From assembly GCA_023389095.1 (NCBI GenBank), contig JAEWFB010000486.1, positions 1 to 64,000 of the forward strand: DNA of 64,000 nt, read 5' to 3'. The notes beneath the pieces were generated by a model. It made no database searches. It worked only from the letters and a program-made list of their open reading frames with translations, and was not told where the DNA came from. Within the stretch, counting starts at the first letter, position 1; each line of letters starts with the position of its first letter. This document shows positions 1 through 8,072 of the stretch, in pieces. The position numbers and the translations under genes are program-made. The stretch is from Actinomycetes bacterium. GTDB lineage: Bacteria; Actinomycetota; Actinomycetes; Actinomycetales; Dermatophilaceae.

Positions 1-31
1 TGACGGTCTCGCCGGTGCTCGGACGGTTCAC
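1..31 (-). CDS. Start of an unidentified gene, cut by the window edge
   Basis: A GTG codon on the minus strand (31-29) overlaps the TGA stop of the FAD oxidoreductase as GTGA, the usual form of translational coupling in this genome. The ten visible codons read VNRPSTGETV, too little to assign a family. Its position directly after a DadA-type oxidase suggests another step of the same amino-acid pathway, but this is inference only. Confidence 0.35.
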   Translation of the reverse strand, partial: MNRPSTGETV

Positions 32-1221
32 GAGGCAGCCTCCTCGGTGCGTGCGAGGCTGCCGGCGGTGAGGCCGGGGCGGCCGGGGTGGAACGGTGCG
101 GCGTCGAGGGCCGGCCGGGTGCCCGCCATGAGCGCTGCGAGGATCTCGCCGGTCGCGGGGGCCAGGCCGATGCCCGCACCCTCGTGGCCCGTCGCGAACC
201 ACAGGCCGGGCAGGCGCTGGTCAGGTCCGATGACCGGCAGGTGGTCGGGGACGTAGGGACGAAAGCCCAGGTAGGAGCGCATGACGCTCGCGCCCGCGAG
301 CGTCGGGAAGAGGCGCAGGGCGCGCTCGGCGATGGCAGCCAGGACCTCGACGCGCAGTCGCGTGTCGAAGCCGACCTGCTCGCGGCTCGAGCCGATGAGC
401 ACCGTTCCCGCTGCAGTGGACTCGACGACGGCAGAGGTCTGCAGCGCGGCGTCGGCCGACTGGGTCGCGCCGAAGTAGTCGCCGTCGTAGACCTTGTGCC
501 GGATGCGGTGCGGCATGCGGGTGGTGACGAGGACCATCCCCCGGCGTGGCCGCACGGGCAGTGGCGCGCCGAGACGGTCGCCGACGATCCCGGACCAGGG
601 CCCCGCTGCCACGACCACGGCATCGGCGGCCAGGGTGCCGGTGGACGTGCGGACCCCGGTGACCCGCCCGCCGCTCGTGACCGCACCGAGCACCTCGGTC
701 TGCGAACGGACCGTGACACCGAGCCGCCGCGCGGACGCCAGGAGCGCCTCGGCCGCGACGACGGGCTGCACCTGGGCGTCCTCGGGGTAGTGGACTGCGG
801 CGGTGATGGCGGGGGAGAGGTCGGGCTCGAGCGCGAGGGCCTCCGCGAGGTCGACCGGTCGGGCATCGACGCCGACGGCGCGCTGGTCGCGGGCGAACTC
901 CAGCAGTGGCCCCGCCCCTTCGCGGGTCGTGGCGGCGACGAGCCCGCCCTTGCGCTCGTACTCGACCGACGGGAACCGGGGCCCGAGCTCCTCGGCCAGC
1001 CGCGCGGCCATCTCCGGCCAGAGCGAGGACGCATACCGTGCCAGCTCGAGCTCGGGGCCGGGGCCCTTGTCGGAGACGAGGACGTTGCCCTCGCCGTGCG
1101 CGCTCGTGCCGGTGGCCGGGGTGCCGCGCTCGAGGATGGTGACGCGCGCCCCGTCGCGGGCCAGCGCACGTGCGCAGGCGGCGCCGATGATGCCGGCGCC
1201 GACGACGATGACGTCGCTCAT
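28..1221 (-). CDS. FAD-dependent D-amino-acid dehydrogenase/oxidase (DadA family)
   Basis: A 397-residue flavoprotein of the DAO/DadA family. It has an N-terminal dinucleotide-binding motif GAGIIGAACARALARDG (about residues 6-22) and a C-terminal FAD-contact segment GHEGAGIGLAPATGEIL. The family oxidises the amine carbon of D-amino acids, sarcosine, glycine or D-proline/D-hydroxyproline to an imine. The ATG at 1221 is chosen because AGGAG lies 5 bases upstream and the Rossmann motif starts right after; the frame stays open further upstream, but that extension has no family resemblance. It lies 137 bp downstream of a co-oriented GntR regulator and overlaps a cut-off downstream gene. The neighbouring proline peptidases make D-(hydroxy)proline an attractive substrate, but substrate cannot be read from the sequence. 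Confidence 0.85.
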   Translation of the reverse strand: MSDVIVVGAGIIGAACARALARDGARVTILERGTPATGTSAHGEGNVLVSDKGPGPELELARYASSLWPEMAARLAEELGPRFPSVEYERKGGLVAATTREGAGPLLEFARDQRAVGVDARPVDLAEALALEPDLSPAITAAVHYPEDAQVQPVVAAEALLASARRLGVTVRSQTEVLGAVTSGGRVTGVRTSTGTLAADAVVVAAGPWSGIVGDRLGAPLPVRPRRGMVLVTTRMPHRIRHKVYDGDYFGATQSADAALQTSAVVESTAAGTVLIGSSREQVGFDTRLRVEVLAAIAERALRLFPTLAGASVMRSYLGFRPYVPDHLPVIGPDQRLPGLWFATGHEGAGIGLAPATGEILAALMAGTRPALDAAPFHPGRPGLTAGSLARTEEAAS

Positions 1222-1358
1222 GCTGCTCCTGTCGTGCGTTCGGACGTGTGCGGGGAGGAGGCCCTGGGGCTCGAGCGATGGCTCGGGTGGACGGCGTCGG
1301 GCACGGCCGGGTGTGCACCGGGTCGCCGGGCGTGGGCTGCCGCAGCGCTCGGGCGGCC

Positions 1359-2039
1359 TCAGTGCTCGGTCTGGCCCGCCCACAGCCCGAGGGAGTGCCC
1401 GATGTGGCGCTCCATGAGCGTCCGGGCCCCGGCTCCGTCGCCACCGGCGAGCAGGTCGAGCAGCTCGTGGTGCTCGTGGGCGGACTCGATGAGGCGGCTC
1501 GTTCCGGCGATGGCGGAGAGACCGAGCAGGCGGGCCCGACTCCGCAGGTCGCTGACGATCTCGACGGTGATCGGGTTGCCGAGCATCGCCGTGAGCCGGA
1601 CGTGGAAGGCGGTGTCGGCCTCGAGGTAGGCCACGAGGTCGCCGGTTCGGGCTCCCTCGACGATCCGGTCCGCGCCGGCGCGCAGCTCGGGGAGGGCGGC
1701 CGACGGGAACGAGGTGGCGAGCCGCTCCATGCAGGTCGGCTCGATCATCAGGCGCACCGAGGCGACATTGCGCAGCACGTCCTCGCTGACGACCGTGATC
1801 CGGAAGCCCTTGTTGCGCACGGGTTCGACGAAGCCCGCCTTCTCGAGCTCGAGGATGGCCTCGCGCACCGGGGTCGCCGACACGTTGAACCGGGTGGCGA
1901 GGGTGGGCACGGACACGAGCTGCCCGGGAGCCAGCTCGCCCGTCACGATCGCGGCGACGAGGGCGCGGCGCACGCGCTCGCGCAGGCTCTCGGTGGGTTC
2001 GATGCGGCGGAGCGAGCCGCTGGCGGTCGACGTGCTCAT
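1359..2039 (-). CDS. GntR-family transcriptional regulator with FCD effector domain
   Basis: A 226-residue regulator. The N-terminal winged helix-turn-helix (about residues 15-75) contains the typical LAPGQLVSVPTLATRFNVSATPVREAI block. A helical FCD domain (about 85-215) follows and normally binds an organic-acid or amino-acid-like effector near a metal site. ATG 2039 is preceded by GGAAGGAGA at good spacing. The gene is transcribed away from the GH127 and peptide-import genes and toward the FAD oxidase. A TTGACA/TAAGAT promoter lies upstream, and a sequence repeated before the GH127 gene overlaps its -10, so it probably represses itself and the divergent operon. The effector is unknown; a hydroxyproline-pathway metabolite is a guess. 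Confidence 0.88.
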   Translation of the reverse strand: MSTSTASGSLRRIEPTESLRERVRRALVAAIVTGELAPGQLVSVPTLATRFNVSATPVREAILELEKAGFVEPVRNKGFRITVVSEDVLRNVASVRLMIEPTCMERLATSFPSAALPELRAGADRIVEGARTGDLVAYLEADTAFHVRLTAMLGNPITVEIVSDLRSRARLLGLSAIAGTSRLIESAHEHHELLDLLAGGDGAGARTLMERHIGHSLGLWAGQTEH

Positions 2040-2106
2040 CCGTCTCCTTCCGATGGCACGGCGTCGACGGTCACGGTGCGCGACAGGACCCTCGTGCGGG
2101 ATCAGT

Positions 2107-2127
2107 AATATCTTACGTAGCATTGAG
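2107..2127. promoter_or_regulatory. Candidate GntR operator, copy A (overlaps the GntR promoter)
   Basis: AATATCTTACGTAGCATTGA begins here. Nearly the same sequence, two bases shorter, recurs about 200 bp away in front of the GH127 gene (copy B). Copy A covers the predicted -10 element of the regulator gene, so binding would cause autorepression. It contains the palindromes TACGTA and GTAA-TATC-TTAC. Binding by the GntR protein is inferred. Confidence 0.5.
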
Positions 2128-2140
2128 TCGTTCGTGTCAA
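2110..2140 (-). promoter_or_regulatory. Predicted promoter of the GntR gene
   Basis: On the minus strand a perfect TTGACA (-35, 2140-2135) is followed after 19 bases by TAAGAT (-10, 2115-2110). The spacer is slightly long, but this is the best promoter-like pair between the two divergent genes. Confidence 0.4.
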
Positions 2141-2226
2141 GCGTGCTGCAGACCGGCGGCTCCGACGGTGCAGCTCGGCTGTCGTGACGTGCTTCCTCTC
2201 GCGAAGTCTGTGCTTGTCACATTTCT

Positions 2227-2240
2227 GTGAACGCTAACAT
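2227..2240. promoter_or_regulatory. LacI-type operator upstream of the GH127 gene
   Basis: GTGAACGCTAACAT is the reverse complement of ATGTTAGCGTTCAC. It matches the sites at 13668-13681 and 13745-13758 that flank the L-arabinose promoters. It has the CG-centred palindrome expected for LacI proteins. Its place between the GntR gene and the GH127 gene suggests the arabinose regulator also controls this operon. Confidence 0.6.
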
Positions 2241-2309
2241 CGGGTCTTCCCCTGACAAGTCGGCGTGTGGTTGACTCCCCGGCAATCGCATCCGTCCAGC
2301 GGTCAGTGA

Positions 2310-2328
2310 AATATCACGTAGCACTGAG
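2310..2328. promoter_or_regulatory. Candidate GntR operator, copy B (before GH127)
   Basis: AATATCACGTAGCACTGAG repeats copy A (2107-2127) in the same orientation, with a two-base deletion and one substitution. It ends just before the GAGGAG ribosome-binding site of the GH127 gene, where a bound repressor would block transcription of the glycopeptide operon. Confidence 0.5.
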
Positions 2329-2340
2329 GAGAACCGTTTC

Positions 2341-4347
2341 GTGCCTGGCTCCGCCACCTCCCTGCCTGCCTCCCCCGACGCCTCTCGTCGTGCCCCGGGG
2401 GCGAGGTCCCGCGCGTCGTCCGCCCCCGCCGCGGACCTGGCCGGGCCGCTCGGACGCCCGCTCGGCGCCGCCGCCGTCCGGCTCGGTCCCGGGCTGCTGG
2501 CCGACTGGCAGGCCCGCAACCGCGACGTCACCGTGCCGCACACGACGCGTCAGGTGCGGCAGGCCGGCAACCTCGAGAACTTCCGTCGCCTCGCCGACGG
2601 CACCGGGGCGTCCTTCGCCGGCCGCTACCCGTTCCTCGACACCGACGTCTACAAGACGCTCGAGGGCCTCGCCTACGAGCTGGCCCACCCGGAGTCGGAG
2701 CAGGACCGTGCGTGGTTCGGCGAGGCGTGCGACTTCTACGAGACCGCGGTCGACCTCGTCGCCCGCAGCCAGCGCCCGGACGGCTACGTCGGCACGGCCT
2801 TCGCGGGGGAGGGGGCGCTGCGTGAGCCGTGGGCCGACCTCGCCTGGGGGCACGAGATGTACAACCTCGGCCACCTGACCCAGGCCGCGGTCGCCGCGTC
2901 GCGCCGGCTCGGAGACCGACGGCTTCTCGAGGTCGCCTGCCGGTTCGCCGACCTCGTGGTCGAGCGCTACGGCGATGCGGGTGAGCCGGCCTACTGCGGC
3001 CACCCCGAGGTCGAGATGGCGCTCGTCGAGCTGTACCGCGAGACCGGCGAGCACCGGTACCTGCGCCAGGCGCAGCTGTTCGTCGACCGGCGCGGCGCGG
3101 GGACGCTGACGCACTCGATCTTCCCGCCCGACTACTTCCAGGACCACGCGCCCCTGCGCCGGATGGACTCGGTCACCGGTCATGCCGTGCGGATGGTGTA
3201 CCTCGCGGCGGGGGCCACCGACGTGGCCGTCGAGACCGGTGACACCTCGCTCCTCGCCCACCTGGGGTCACTGTGGGACGACATGGTCGCGACCAAGTCG
3301 TACCTGACCGGGGGTCTCGGGGCCCGGCACTCGGACGAGGCGTTCGGCGACCGGTACGAGCTGCCCTCGGAGCGCGCCTACGCCGAGACGTGCGCAGCCA
3401 TCGGTGCCATGCAGTGGGGATGGCGCCTCTTCGTCGCCACGGGACGCGCCGACGTCCTCGACGCCGTCGAGCGCATCCTCTACAACGCCTACGCCGTCGG
3501 GCTCGGGCTCGAGGGGGCGTCGTTCTTCTACGACAACCCCCTGCAGCGACGCCCCGACCACGAGCAGCGCTCCGGCGCCGAGACCGGCGGCGAGCCGCTG
3601 CGCCGGGCCTGGTTCGGCTGCCCCTGCTGCCCGCCCAACGTCGTGCGCTGGATGGCCCAGCTGCAGGACCACGTCGCCGTCGCCGACGAGGCGTCGCTCA
3701 CCCTCGGCATCCTCGCCGCGGGGCAGGTCGACTCGCCGGCCCTCGACGTCGACGTCGAGACCGGCTACCCCTTCGAGGGGACGGTGGAGGTGCGCGTCCG
3801 ACGCGGCTCCCCGGACGAGGTGACCCTCGCGCTGCGCGTCCCCGGGTGGGCGCGGGGCGCCACCGCGACGCTGGACGGTGAGCCCGTTCCCGGCGTCGCG
3901 CCGGGGTGGCTGCGCCTGACGCGGCGGTGGAACCCGGGGGAGCGACTCCGGCTCGAGCTGCCGATGCGGGTCCGCCGCATCGTGTCGCACCCGCACGTCG
4001 ACGCGACGCGTGGGGCGGTCGCCGTCGTCCGCGGCCCGGTCGTGCACTGCCTCGAGCAGCAGGACGCCCCGGCTGCCGTCGACGACCTCGTACTCGTCGG
4101 CGCGCGCGAGGCCGCGACTCCCGGTCAGGACGCCGTGACGGCCCACGCGGTCGAAGGCCTCTTCGCCGTCCGCCCGGCCCGATCGGCCGACCCCTACCCC
4201 GAGCTCGACGCGTCCGGCCAGGCCACCGACGTCGAGCAGGGCGAGTCCTCAGAGCCAGCACCGGTGATCCCGGTGCCGCTCGTCCCCTATTTCCTCTGGG
4301 GCAACCGAGAGCCCGCGGCCATGCGGGTCTGGTTGCGCCAGAGCTGA
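2341..4347 (+). CDS. GH127 beta-L-arabinofuranosidase, predicted cytosolic
   Basis: A 668-residue protein of the DUF1680/GH127 family, whose characterised members (Bifidobacterium HypBA1) release L-arabinofuranose from hydroxyproline-linked beta-arabinosides. The zinc-cysteine catalytic set is visible: Glu349 and Cys351 in YAETC, and the FGCPCCPPN motif with Cys427, Cys429 and Cys430, matching the E-x-C and paired-Cys zinc site with its nucleophilic cysteine. No signal peptide is seen; the first 50 residues are a low-complexity Ala/Pro/Ser tail, so it should act in the cytosol on imported substrate. The GTG start follows GAGGAG. It heads an operon of a peptide importer and two prolyl peptidases, with GntR-like and LacI-like operators upstream. 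Family is sure; the natural substrate is inferred. Confidence 0.9.
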   Translation: MPGSATSLPASPDASRRAPGARSRASSAPAADLAGPLGRPLGAAAVRLGPGLLADWQARNRDVTVPHTTRQVRQAGNLENFRRLADGTGASFAGRYPFLDTDVYKTLEGLAYELAHPESEQDRAWFGEACDFYETAVDLVARSQRPDGYVGTAFAGEGALREPWADLAWGHEMYNLGHLTQAAVAASRRLGDRRLLEVACRFADLVVERYGDAGEPAYCGHPEVEMALVELYRETGEHRYLRQAQLFVDRRGAGTLTHSIFPPDYFQDHAPLRRMDSVTGHAVRMVYLAAGATDVAVETGDTSLLAHLGSLWDDMVATKSYLTGGLGARHSDEAFGDRYELPSERAYAETCAAIGAMQWGWRLFVATGRADVLDAVERILYNAYAVGLGLEGASFFYDNPLQRRPDHEQRSGAETGGEPLRRAWFGCPCCPPNVVRWMAQLQDHVAVADEASLTLGILAAGQVDSPALDVDVETGYPFEGTVEVRVRRGSPDEVTLALRVPGWARGATATLDGEPVPGVAPGWLRLTRRWNPGERLRLELPMRVRRIVSHPHVDATRGAVAVVRGPVVHCLEQQDAPAAVDDLVLVGAREAATPGQDAVTAHAVEGLFAVRPARSADPYPELDASGQATDVEQGESSEPAPVIPVPLVPYFLWGNREPAAMRVWLRQS

Positions 4348-4388
4348 TCCCAGCACGTCAACCCATTCGAACTCCCCGGAAGGTCACC

Positions 4389-6098
4389 ATGAAACGGCAC
4401 CTCACCACGACCGTGGCCCTCGCCGCGACCGCTGCGTTCGGCCTCGGCGCCTGCGGCGGCGGCGCGTCCAGCGGACCGACCAGCACCGGCACGTCGTTCA
4501 CCGCCACCCCGGCCCGGGGCGGCATCGTCGACGTGCTGCAGAACGCCGACTTCTCCTACCTCGACCCGGCCCGCGGCTGGGACGGCGGCGTCAACAACTT
4601 CTACCGCCTCGTCTACCGCACCCTGACGACACCCGCCCCGGGCAACGCCGAGGACCCGAACGCGATCGTCCCCGACCTCGCCACCGGTCTGGGCAAGCAG
4701 TCCGACGGCGGCAAGACGTGGACGTACACCCTCAAGCAGGGCCTGAAGTTCGACGACGGCACCCCGATCACCTCGGCCGAGGTCAAGTTCGGCATCTCTC
4801 GCTCGTGGGACCCCGAGATCGGCATCGGCTCCCCGTACGCCAAGCAGGTCATCGCCGCTCCGGCCGGCTACCAGGGCCCGTACCGCTCCGGCGACCTGTC
4901 GACCATCGAGACACCGGACCCGCAGACGATCGTCTTCCACCTCAAGAAGCCGTTCCCGGAGTTCGACGCCGTCGTCTCGCAGGTCAACATGACGCCGTTC
5001 CCCAAGGGCAGCGGCGCCGGTGACTCCTTCCTCAAGGCGGTCATCGCGTCGGGCCCCTACAAGCTGGCCTCCTACACCCCGGGCAGCCTCATCCAGCTCG
5101 AGCGCAACCCGAGCTGGGACCCGAAGACCGACGACGTCCGCACCGCGAAGCCGGACGGCTGGCGCTTCACGATGGGCCTGGACCCGGCCACGATCGACGA
5201 GCGGCTCATGGCGGGCCAGGGCGCCGACGTCAACGCCATCGCCGGCACGATCCAGGCCTCGACGCTGCCCCGGCTGCAGACGCCGCAGCTGAAGGACCGC
5301 GTCCTGCGGATGTCCGGCATCTGCACCACCTACATGTCGCTCAACACGACGAAGAAGCCGCTCGACGACGTGCGGGTGCGCCAGGCGATCAGCTACGCCG
5401 TCGACAAGGCGGCCGTCCAGAACGCGACCGGTGGCACCCAGCTGGCGACGATCGCGACGACGACGCTGCCCAAGACCGTCGCCGGCCACAAGGGCTTCGA
5501 CCTCTACCCGAGCCAGGGCCACGGCGGCGACGTCGAGGCCGCCAAGAAGCTGCTCACCGAGGCCGGCCAGTCGGCGGGCTTCCCGCTCGTGCTCGACATC
5601 CGGTCCCAGCCCAAGATGCAGAAGCAGGCCGAGGCGATCCAGCAGTCGCTCAAGCGGATCGGCATCGACGTGCAGCTCAACGTCATCGACACCTCGAAGT
5701 ACTACGAGACGATCGCGACGCGGTCCCAGCAGCACGACGCCGCGATCACCGGCTGGTGCCCGGACTGGGCGTCGTCGGCGGCGACCTTCCTGCCGCCGCT
5801 GTTCTACGGCCCCACCATCACCGACAAGGGCAACCAGAACCTCGCCCAGCTCGACGACCCGGCCGTCAACCACGCGATCGACGAGATCGGTGCGATGACC
5901 GACCTCGCCGCGGCCAACAAGCGGTGGGGTGAGCTCGACGAGCAGATCAGCAGGCTCGCGCCGATCGTGCCGCTCAACGTCGAGCAGGCGGTGTACCTGC
6001 CGGGCAGCAACGTCGCCGGGCTGTTCGCCTCGCCGGGCGCGGCCACGGGCGGCATCGACTACGTCCTCGTCGGGCTGCGCGACCCGTCGAAGAAGTGA
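4389..6098 (+). CDS. Peptide ABC transporter substrate-binding lipoprotein (family 5)
   Basis: A 569-residue secreted binding protein of the DppA/OppA class. It starts with a lipoprotein signal (basic MKRH, hydrophobic stretch, GLGAC with Cys22), then a family-5 core from about residue 50 (FSYLDPARGWDGG, EVKFGISRSWDP) to a C-terminal segment ending near the stop. This class captures oligopeptides, and sometimes nickel or glycans, outside the membrane for the downstream permeases. ATG 4389 is preceded by GGAAGG and begins the lipoprotein signal; the frame is open upstream but overlaps GH127. It lies 41 bp after GH127 and 7 bp before the first permease. Given the neighbours, a proline- or hydroxyproline-rich (glyco)peptide ligand is proposed. 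Confidence 0.9.
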   Translation: MKRHLTTTVALAATAAFGLGACGGGASSGPTSTGTSFTATPARGGIVDVLQNADFSYLDPARGWDGGVNNFYRLVYRTLTTPAPGNAEDPNAIVPDLATGLGKQSDGGKTWTYTLKQGLKFDDGTPITSAEVKFGISRSWDPEIGIGSPYAKQVIAAPAGYQGPYRSGDLSTIETPDPQTIVFHLKKPFPEFDAVVSQVNMTPFPKGSGAGDSFLKAVIASGPYKLASYTPGSLIQLERNPSWDPKTDDVRTAKPDGWRFTMGLDPATIDERLMAGQGADVNAIAGTIQASTLPRLQTPQLKDRVLRMSGICTTYMSLNTTKKPLDDVRVRQAISYAVDKAAVQNATGGTQLATIATTTLPKTVAGHKGFDLYPSQGHGGDVEAAKKLLTEAGQSAGFPLVLDIRSQPKMQKQAEAIQQSLKRIGIDVQLNVIDTSKYYETIATRSQQHDAAITGWCPDWASSAATFLPPLFYGPTITDKGNQNLAQLDDPAVNHAIDEIGAMTDLAAANKRWGELDEQISRLAPIVPLNVEQAVYLPGSNVAGLFASPGAATGGIDYVLVGLRDPSKK

Positions 6099-6105
6099 CG
6101 CCCGC

Positions 6106-7080
6106 ATGACGATCACCCCCACCGAGCTCGAGCGCCCCGGTGAGGCTCTCCCGGGCGGCGCGACGGATGCCGTCGCGCCGCCCGCGGAGCCGGCCTCCGG
6201 CGCCCGGGTGCTGCGAACCCTGCGCCACGACGCCGGTGCCGTGCTGTCGGCGAGCTACATCGGGCTCGTCGTCCTCATGGCCCTCCTCGCCCCGCTCATC
6301 GTCAAGGTCAGCGGGTGGTCGCCGTACGAGTTCGACCAGTCGGCGATCGACCCGAACCTCGGCGGGGTGCCGCTCGGTCCCTGGGGCGGCATGAGCGCCG
6401 ACCACTGGTTCGGCGTCGAGCCGGGCAGCGGCCGGGACATCTTCGCCCGCGTCGTCTACGGAGCCCGGGTCTCGATGACGATCGCGCTCGCGGCGACGGC
6501 CCTGACCACGGTCCTCGGCGTGACGTTCGGTCTGCTCGCCGGCTACTTCGGCGGCAAGGTCGACCAGGTCGTGTCGCGCGTCATGGACTTCCTCATGGCC
6601 TTCCCCGCGCTCATCTTCATGATCGCGGTGCTCTCGGCGCTGCCGGCAGGCAACCGCTCGACGCTGCTCGTCGTCGTCATCTCCGTGTTCGGCTGGCCCT
6701 ACCTGGCCAGGATCGTGCGGGGCCAGGCGATGTCGACCGCCCGGCGCGAGTTCGTCGAGGCGGCCCAGGCGTCCGGCGCCTCCGGGGTGCGCATCGTCTT
6801 CGCCGAGATCCTGCCCAACCTTCGGTCCACGATCATCGTCATGGTCACCCTCTCGGTGCCGGGCTACATCGGTACCGAGGCAGGCCTGTCGTTCCTCGGC
6901 GTCGGCGTCGTGCCGCCCGAGCCCTCGTGGGGGCAGATGATCGCCAGCTCGGTCAGCTGGTACTCGGTCGTGCCGACGTACTTCGCGATCCCCGGGCTGT
7001 TCCTGTTCCTGCTCGTGCTGTCGTTCACCGTCCTCGGAGACCGACTGCGTGCCGTCATCGACACCGGGGAGGCCCGCTGA
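6106..7080 (+). CDS. Peptide ABC transporter permease (DppC-like)
   Basis: A 324-residue inner-membrane permease of the DppC/OppC type. It has an N-terminal cytoplasmic tail, a first membrane span near residues 45-65, a periplasmic loop with the WFGVEPGSGRDIFARVVYGARVS signature, then five further spans. The EAA loop reads EAAQASGASGVRIVFAEILPN (about 222-242) and would dock on the ATPases. It starts 7 bp after the binding-protein gene, and its stop overlaps the next permease start (TGATG). DppC precedes DppB here, the reverse of the common order. Confidence 0.9.
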   Translation: MTITPTELERPGEALPGGATDAVAPPAEPASGARVLRTLRHDAGAVLSASYIGLVVLMALLAPLIVKVSGWSPYEFDQSAIDPNLGGVPLGPWGGMSADHWFGVEPGSGRDIFARVVYGARVSMTIALAATALTTVLGVTFGLLAGYFGGKVDQVVSRVMDFLMAFPALIFMIAVLSALPAGNRSTLLVVVISVFGWPYLARIVRGQAMSTARREFVEAAQASGASGVRIVFAEILPNLRSTIIVMVTLSVPGYIGTEAGLSFLGVGVVPPEPSWGQMIASSVSWYSVVPTYFAIPGLFLFLLVLSFTVLGDRLRAVIDTGEAR

Positions 7081-8072
7081 TGCCCCGCTACCTCGTCGGC
7101 AGGATCGCCGCCATGGTCGGCGTGCTCCTGCTCGTCTGTCTCTTCACCTATGCCGTGTTCTTCCTGCTCTCGCCCGACCCGGCGGTCCAGGTGTGCGGCA
7201 AGAACTGCACCCCCGAGCGGATCGACCAGATCCGGCAGAACCTCGGGCTCGACCAGCCGTTCTGGACCCAGTTCCTCACCTTCCTCCGGGGCCTCGTCGC
7301 CGGTCGCACCTACGGCGAGGGCGCGAACGCGGTCCAGTGCGCCGCGCCGTGCCTCGGCTACTCCTTCCAGTCCAGCCAGTCGGTCACGGACATGATCGTG
7401 CAGCGGCTGCCCGTGTCGGCGACCGTCGCGATCGGTGCGGCGGTGCTGTGGCTGCTCGTCGGCGTCGTCTCGGGGCTCGTCGGCGCGGTCAAGGAGGGCA
7501 CGTGGGTGGACCGCGCGCTCACCGGCCTGACGCTCGGTGGCCTCAGCATCCCCAACTACGTCCTCGCGCTGGTGCTCCAGTACGTCCTCGTCGTCCAGCT
7601 GCAGTGGCTGCCCTTCCCGCAGGCCGTGCCGTTCGGTGAGGACCCGGGGCGCTGGTTCCTCAACTTCGTCATGCCGTGGATCGTGCTGGCCGTCGGGTAC
7701 GCGGCCGCCTACACGCGTCTGACCCGCGCCAACGTCATCGACACCCTCCAGGAGAACTTCCTGCGCACCGCCCGCGCCAAGGGCCTGGCCCCGCGGCTCG
7801 TCTGGCGTCGCCACGCGCTGCGGCCGGCCCTGACCCCGGTCGTGACGGTGTTCGGCATGGACTTCGCCGGGCTCCTCGGCGGTGCCCTCATCACCGAGAC
7901 GGTCTTCGGCCTCAACGGGGTCGGGAAGATGGCCGCCGACTCGATCGCCAAGAACGACCAGCCGGTCATCATGGGCGTGACGCTGCTGGCGGCGTTCTTC
8001 GTCGTGGTCGGCAACGTCGTCGTCGACGTCGGCTACACGTTCATCGACCCGAGGGTGCGGGTGGCGGCATGA
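7080..8072 (+). CDS. Peptide ABC transporter permease (DppB-like)
   Basis: A 330-residue permease of the DppB/OppB type. A first span lies right at the N-terminus (LVGRIAAMVGVLLLVCLFTYAVFFL). The external loop has the family motif ERIDQIRQNLGLDQPFWTQF, and TM2-TM6 lie in the rest. The EAA loop is RTARAKGLAPRLVWRRHALRPAL (about 228-250). An unusual short insertion with a cysteine pair (CGKNC, about 40-44) sits in the first external loop, and another Cys pair (CAAPC) lies near residue 90; a disulphide is possible. The ATG overlaps the previous stop, indicating coupled translation. Confidence 0.9.
   Translation: MPRYLVGRIAAMVGVLLLVCLFTYAVFFLLSPDPAVQVCGKNCTPERIDQIRQNLGLDQPFWTQFLTFLRGLVAGRTYGEGANAVQCAAPCLGYSFQSSQSVTDMIVQRLPVSATVAIGAAVLWLLVGVVSGLVGAVKEGTWVDRALTGLTLGGLSIPNYVLALVLQYVLVVQLQWLPFPQAVPFGEDPGRWFLNFVMPWIVLAVGYAAAYTRLTRANVIDTLQENFLRTARAKGLAPRLVWRRHALRPALTPVVTVFGMDFAGLLGGALITETVFGLNGVGKMAADSIAKNDQPVIMGVTLLAAFFVVVGNVVVDVGYTFIDPRVRVAA

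Noticed and set aside
1222..1383. N-terminal extension of the FAD oxidoreductase
   Set aside because: The extension overlaps the GntR 3' end, lacks a ribosome-binding site and precedes a canonical start with AGGAG and a Rossmann motif.
4287..6122. Long antisense frame over the peptide-binding protein gene
   Set aside because: Composition is typical of a shadow frame; the plus-strand lipoprotein explains the region fully.
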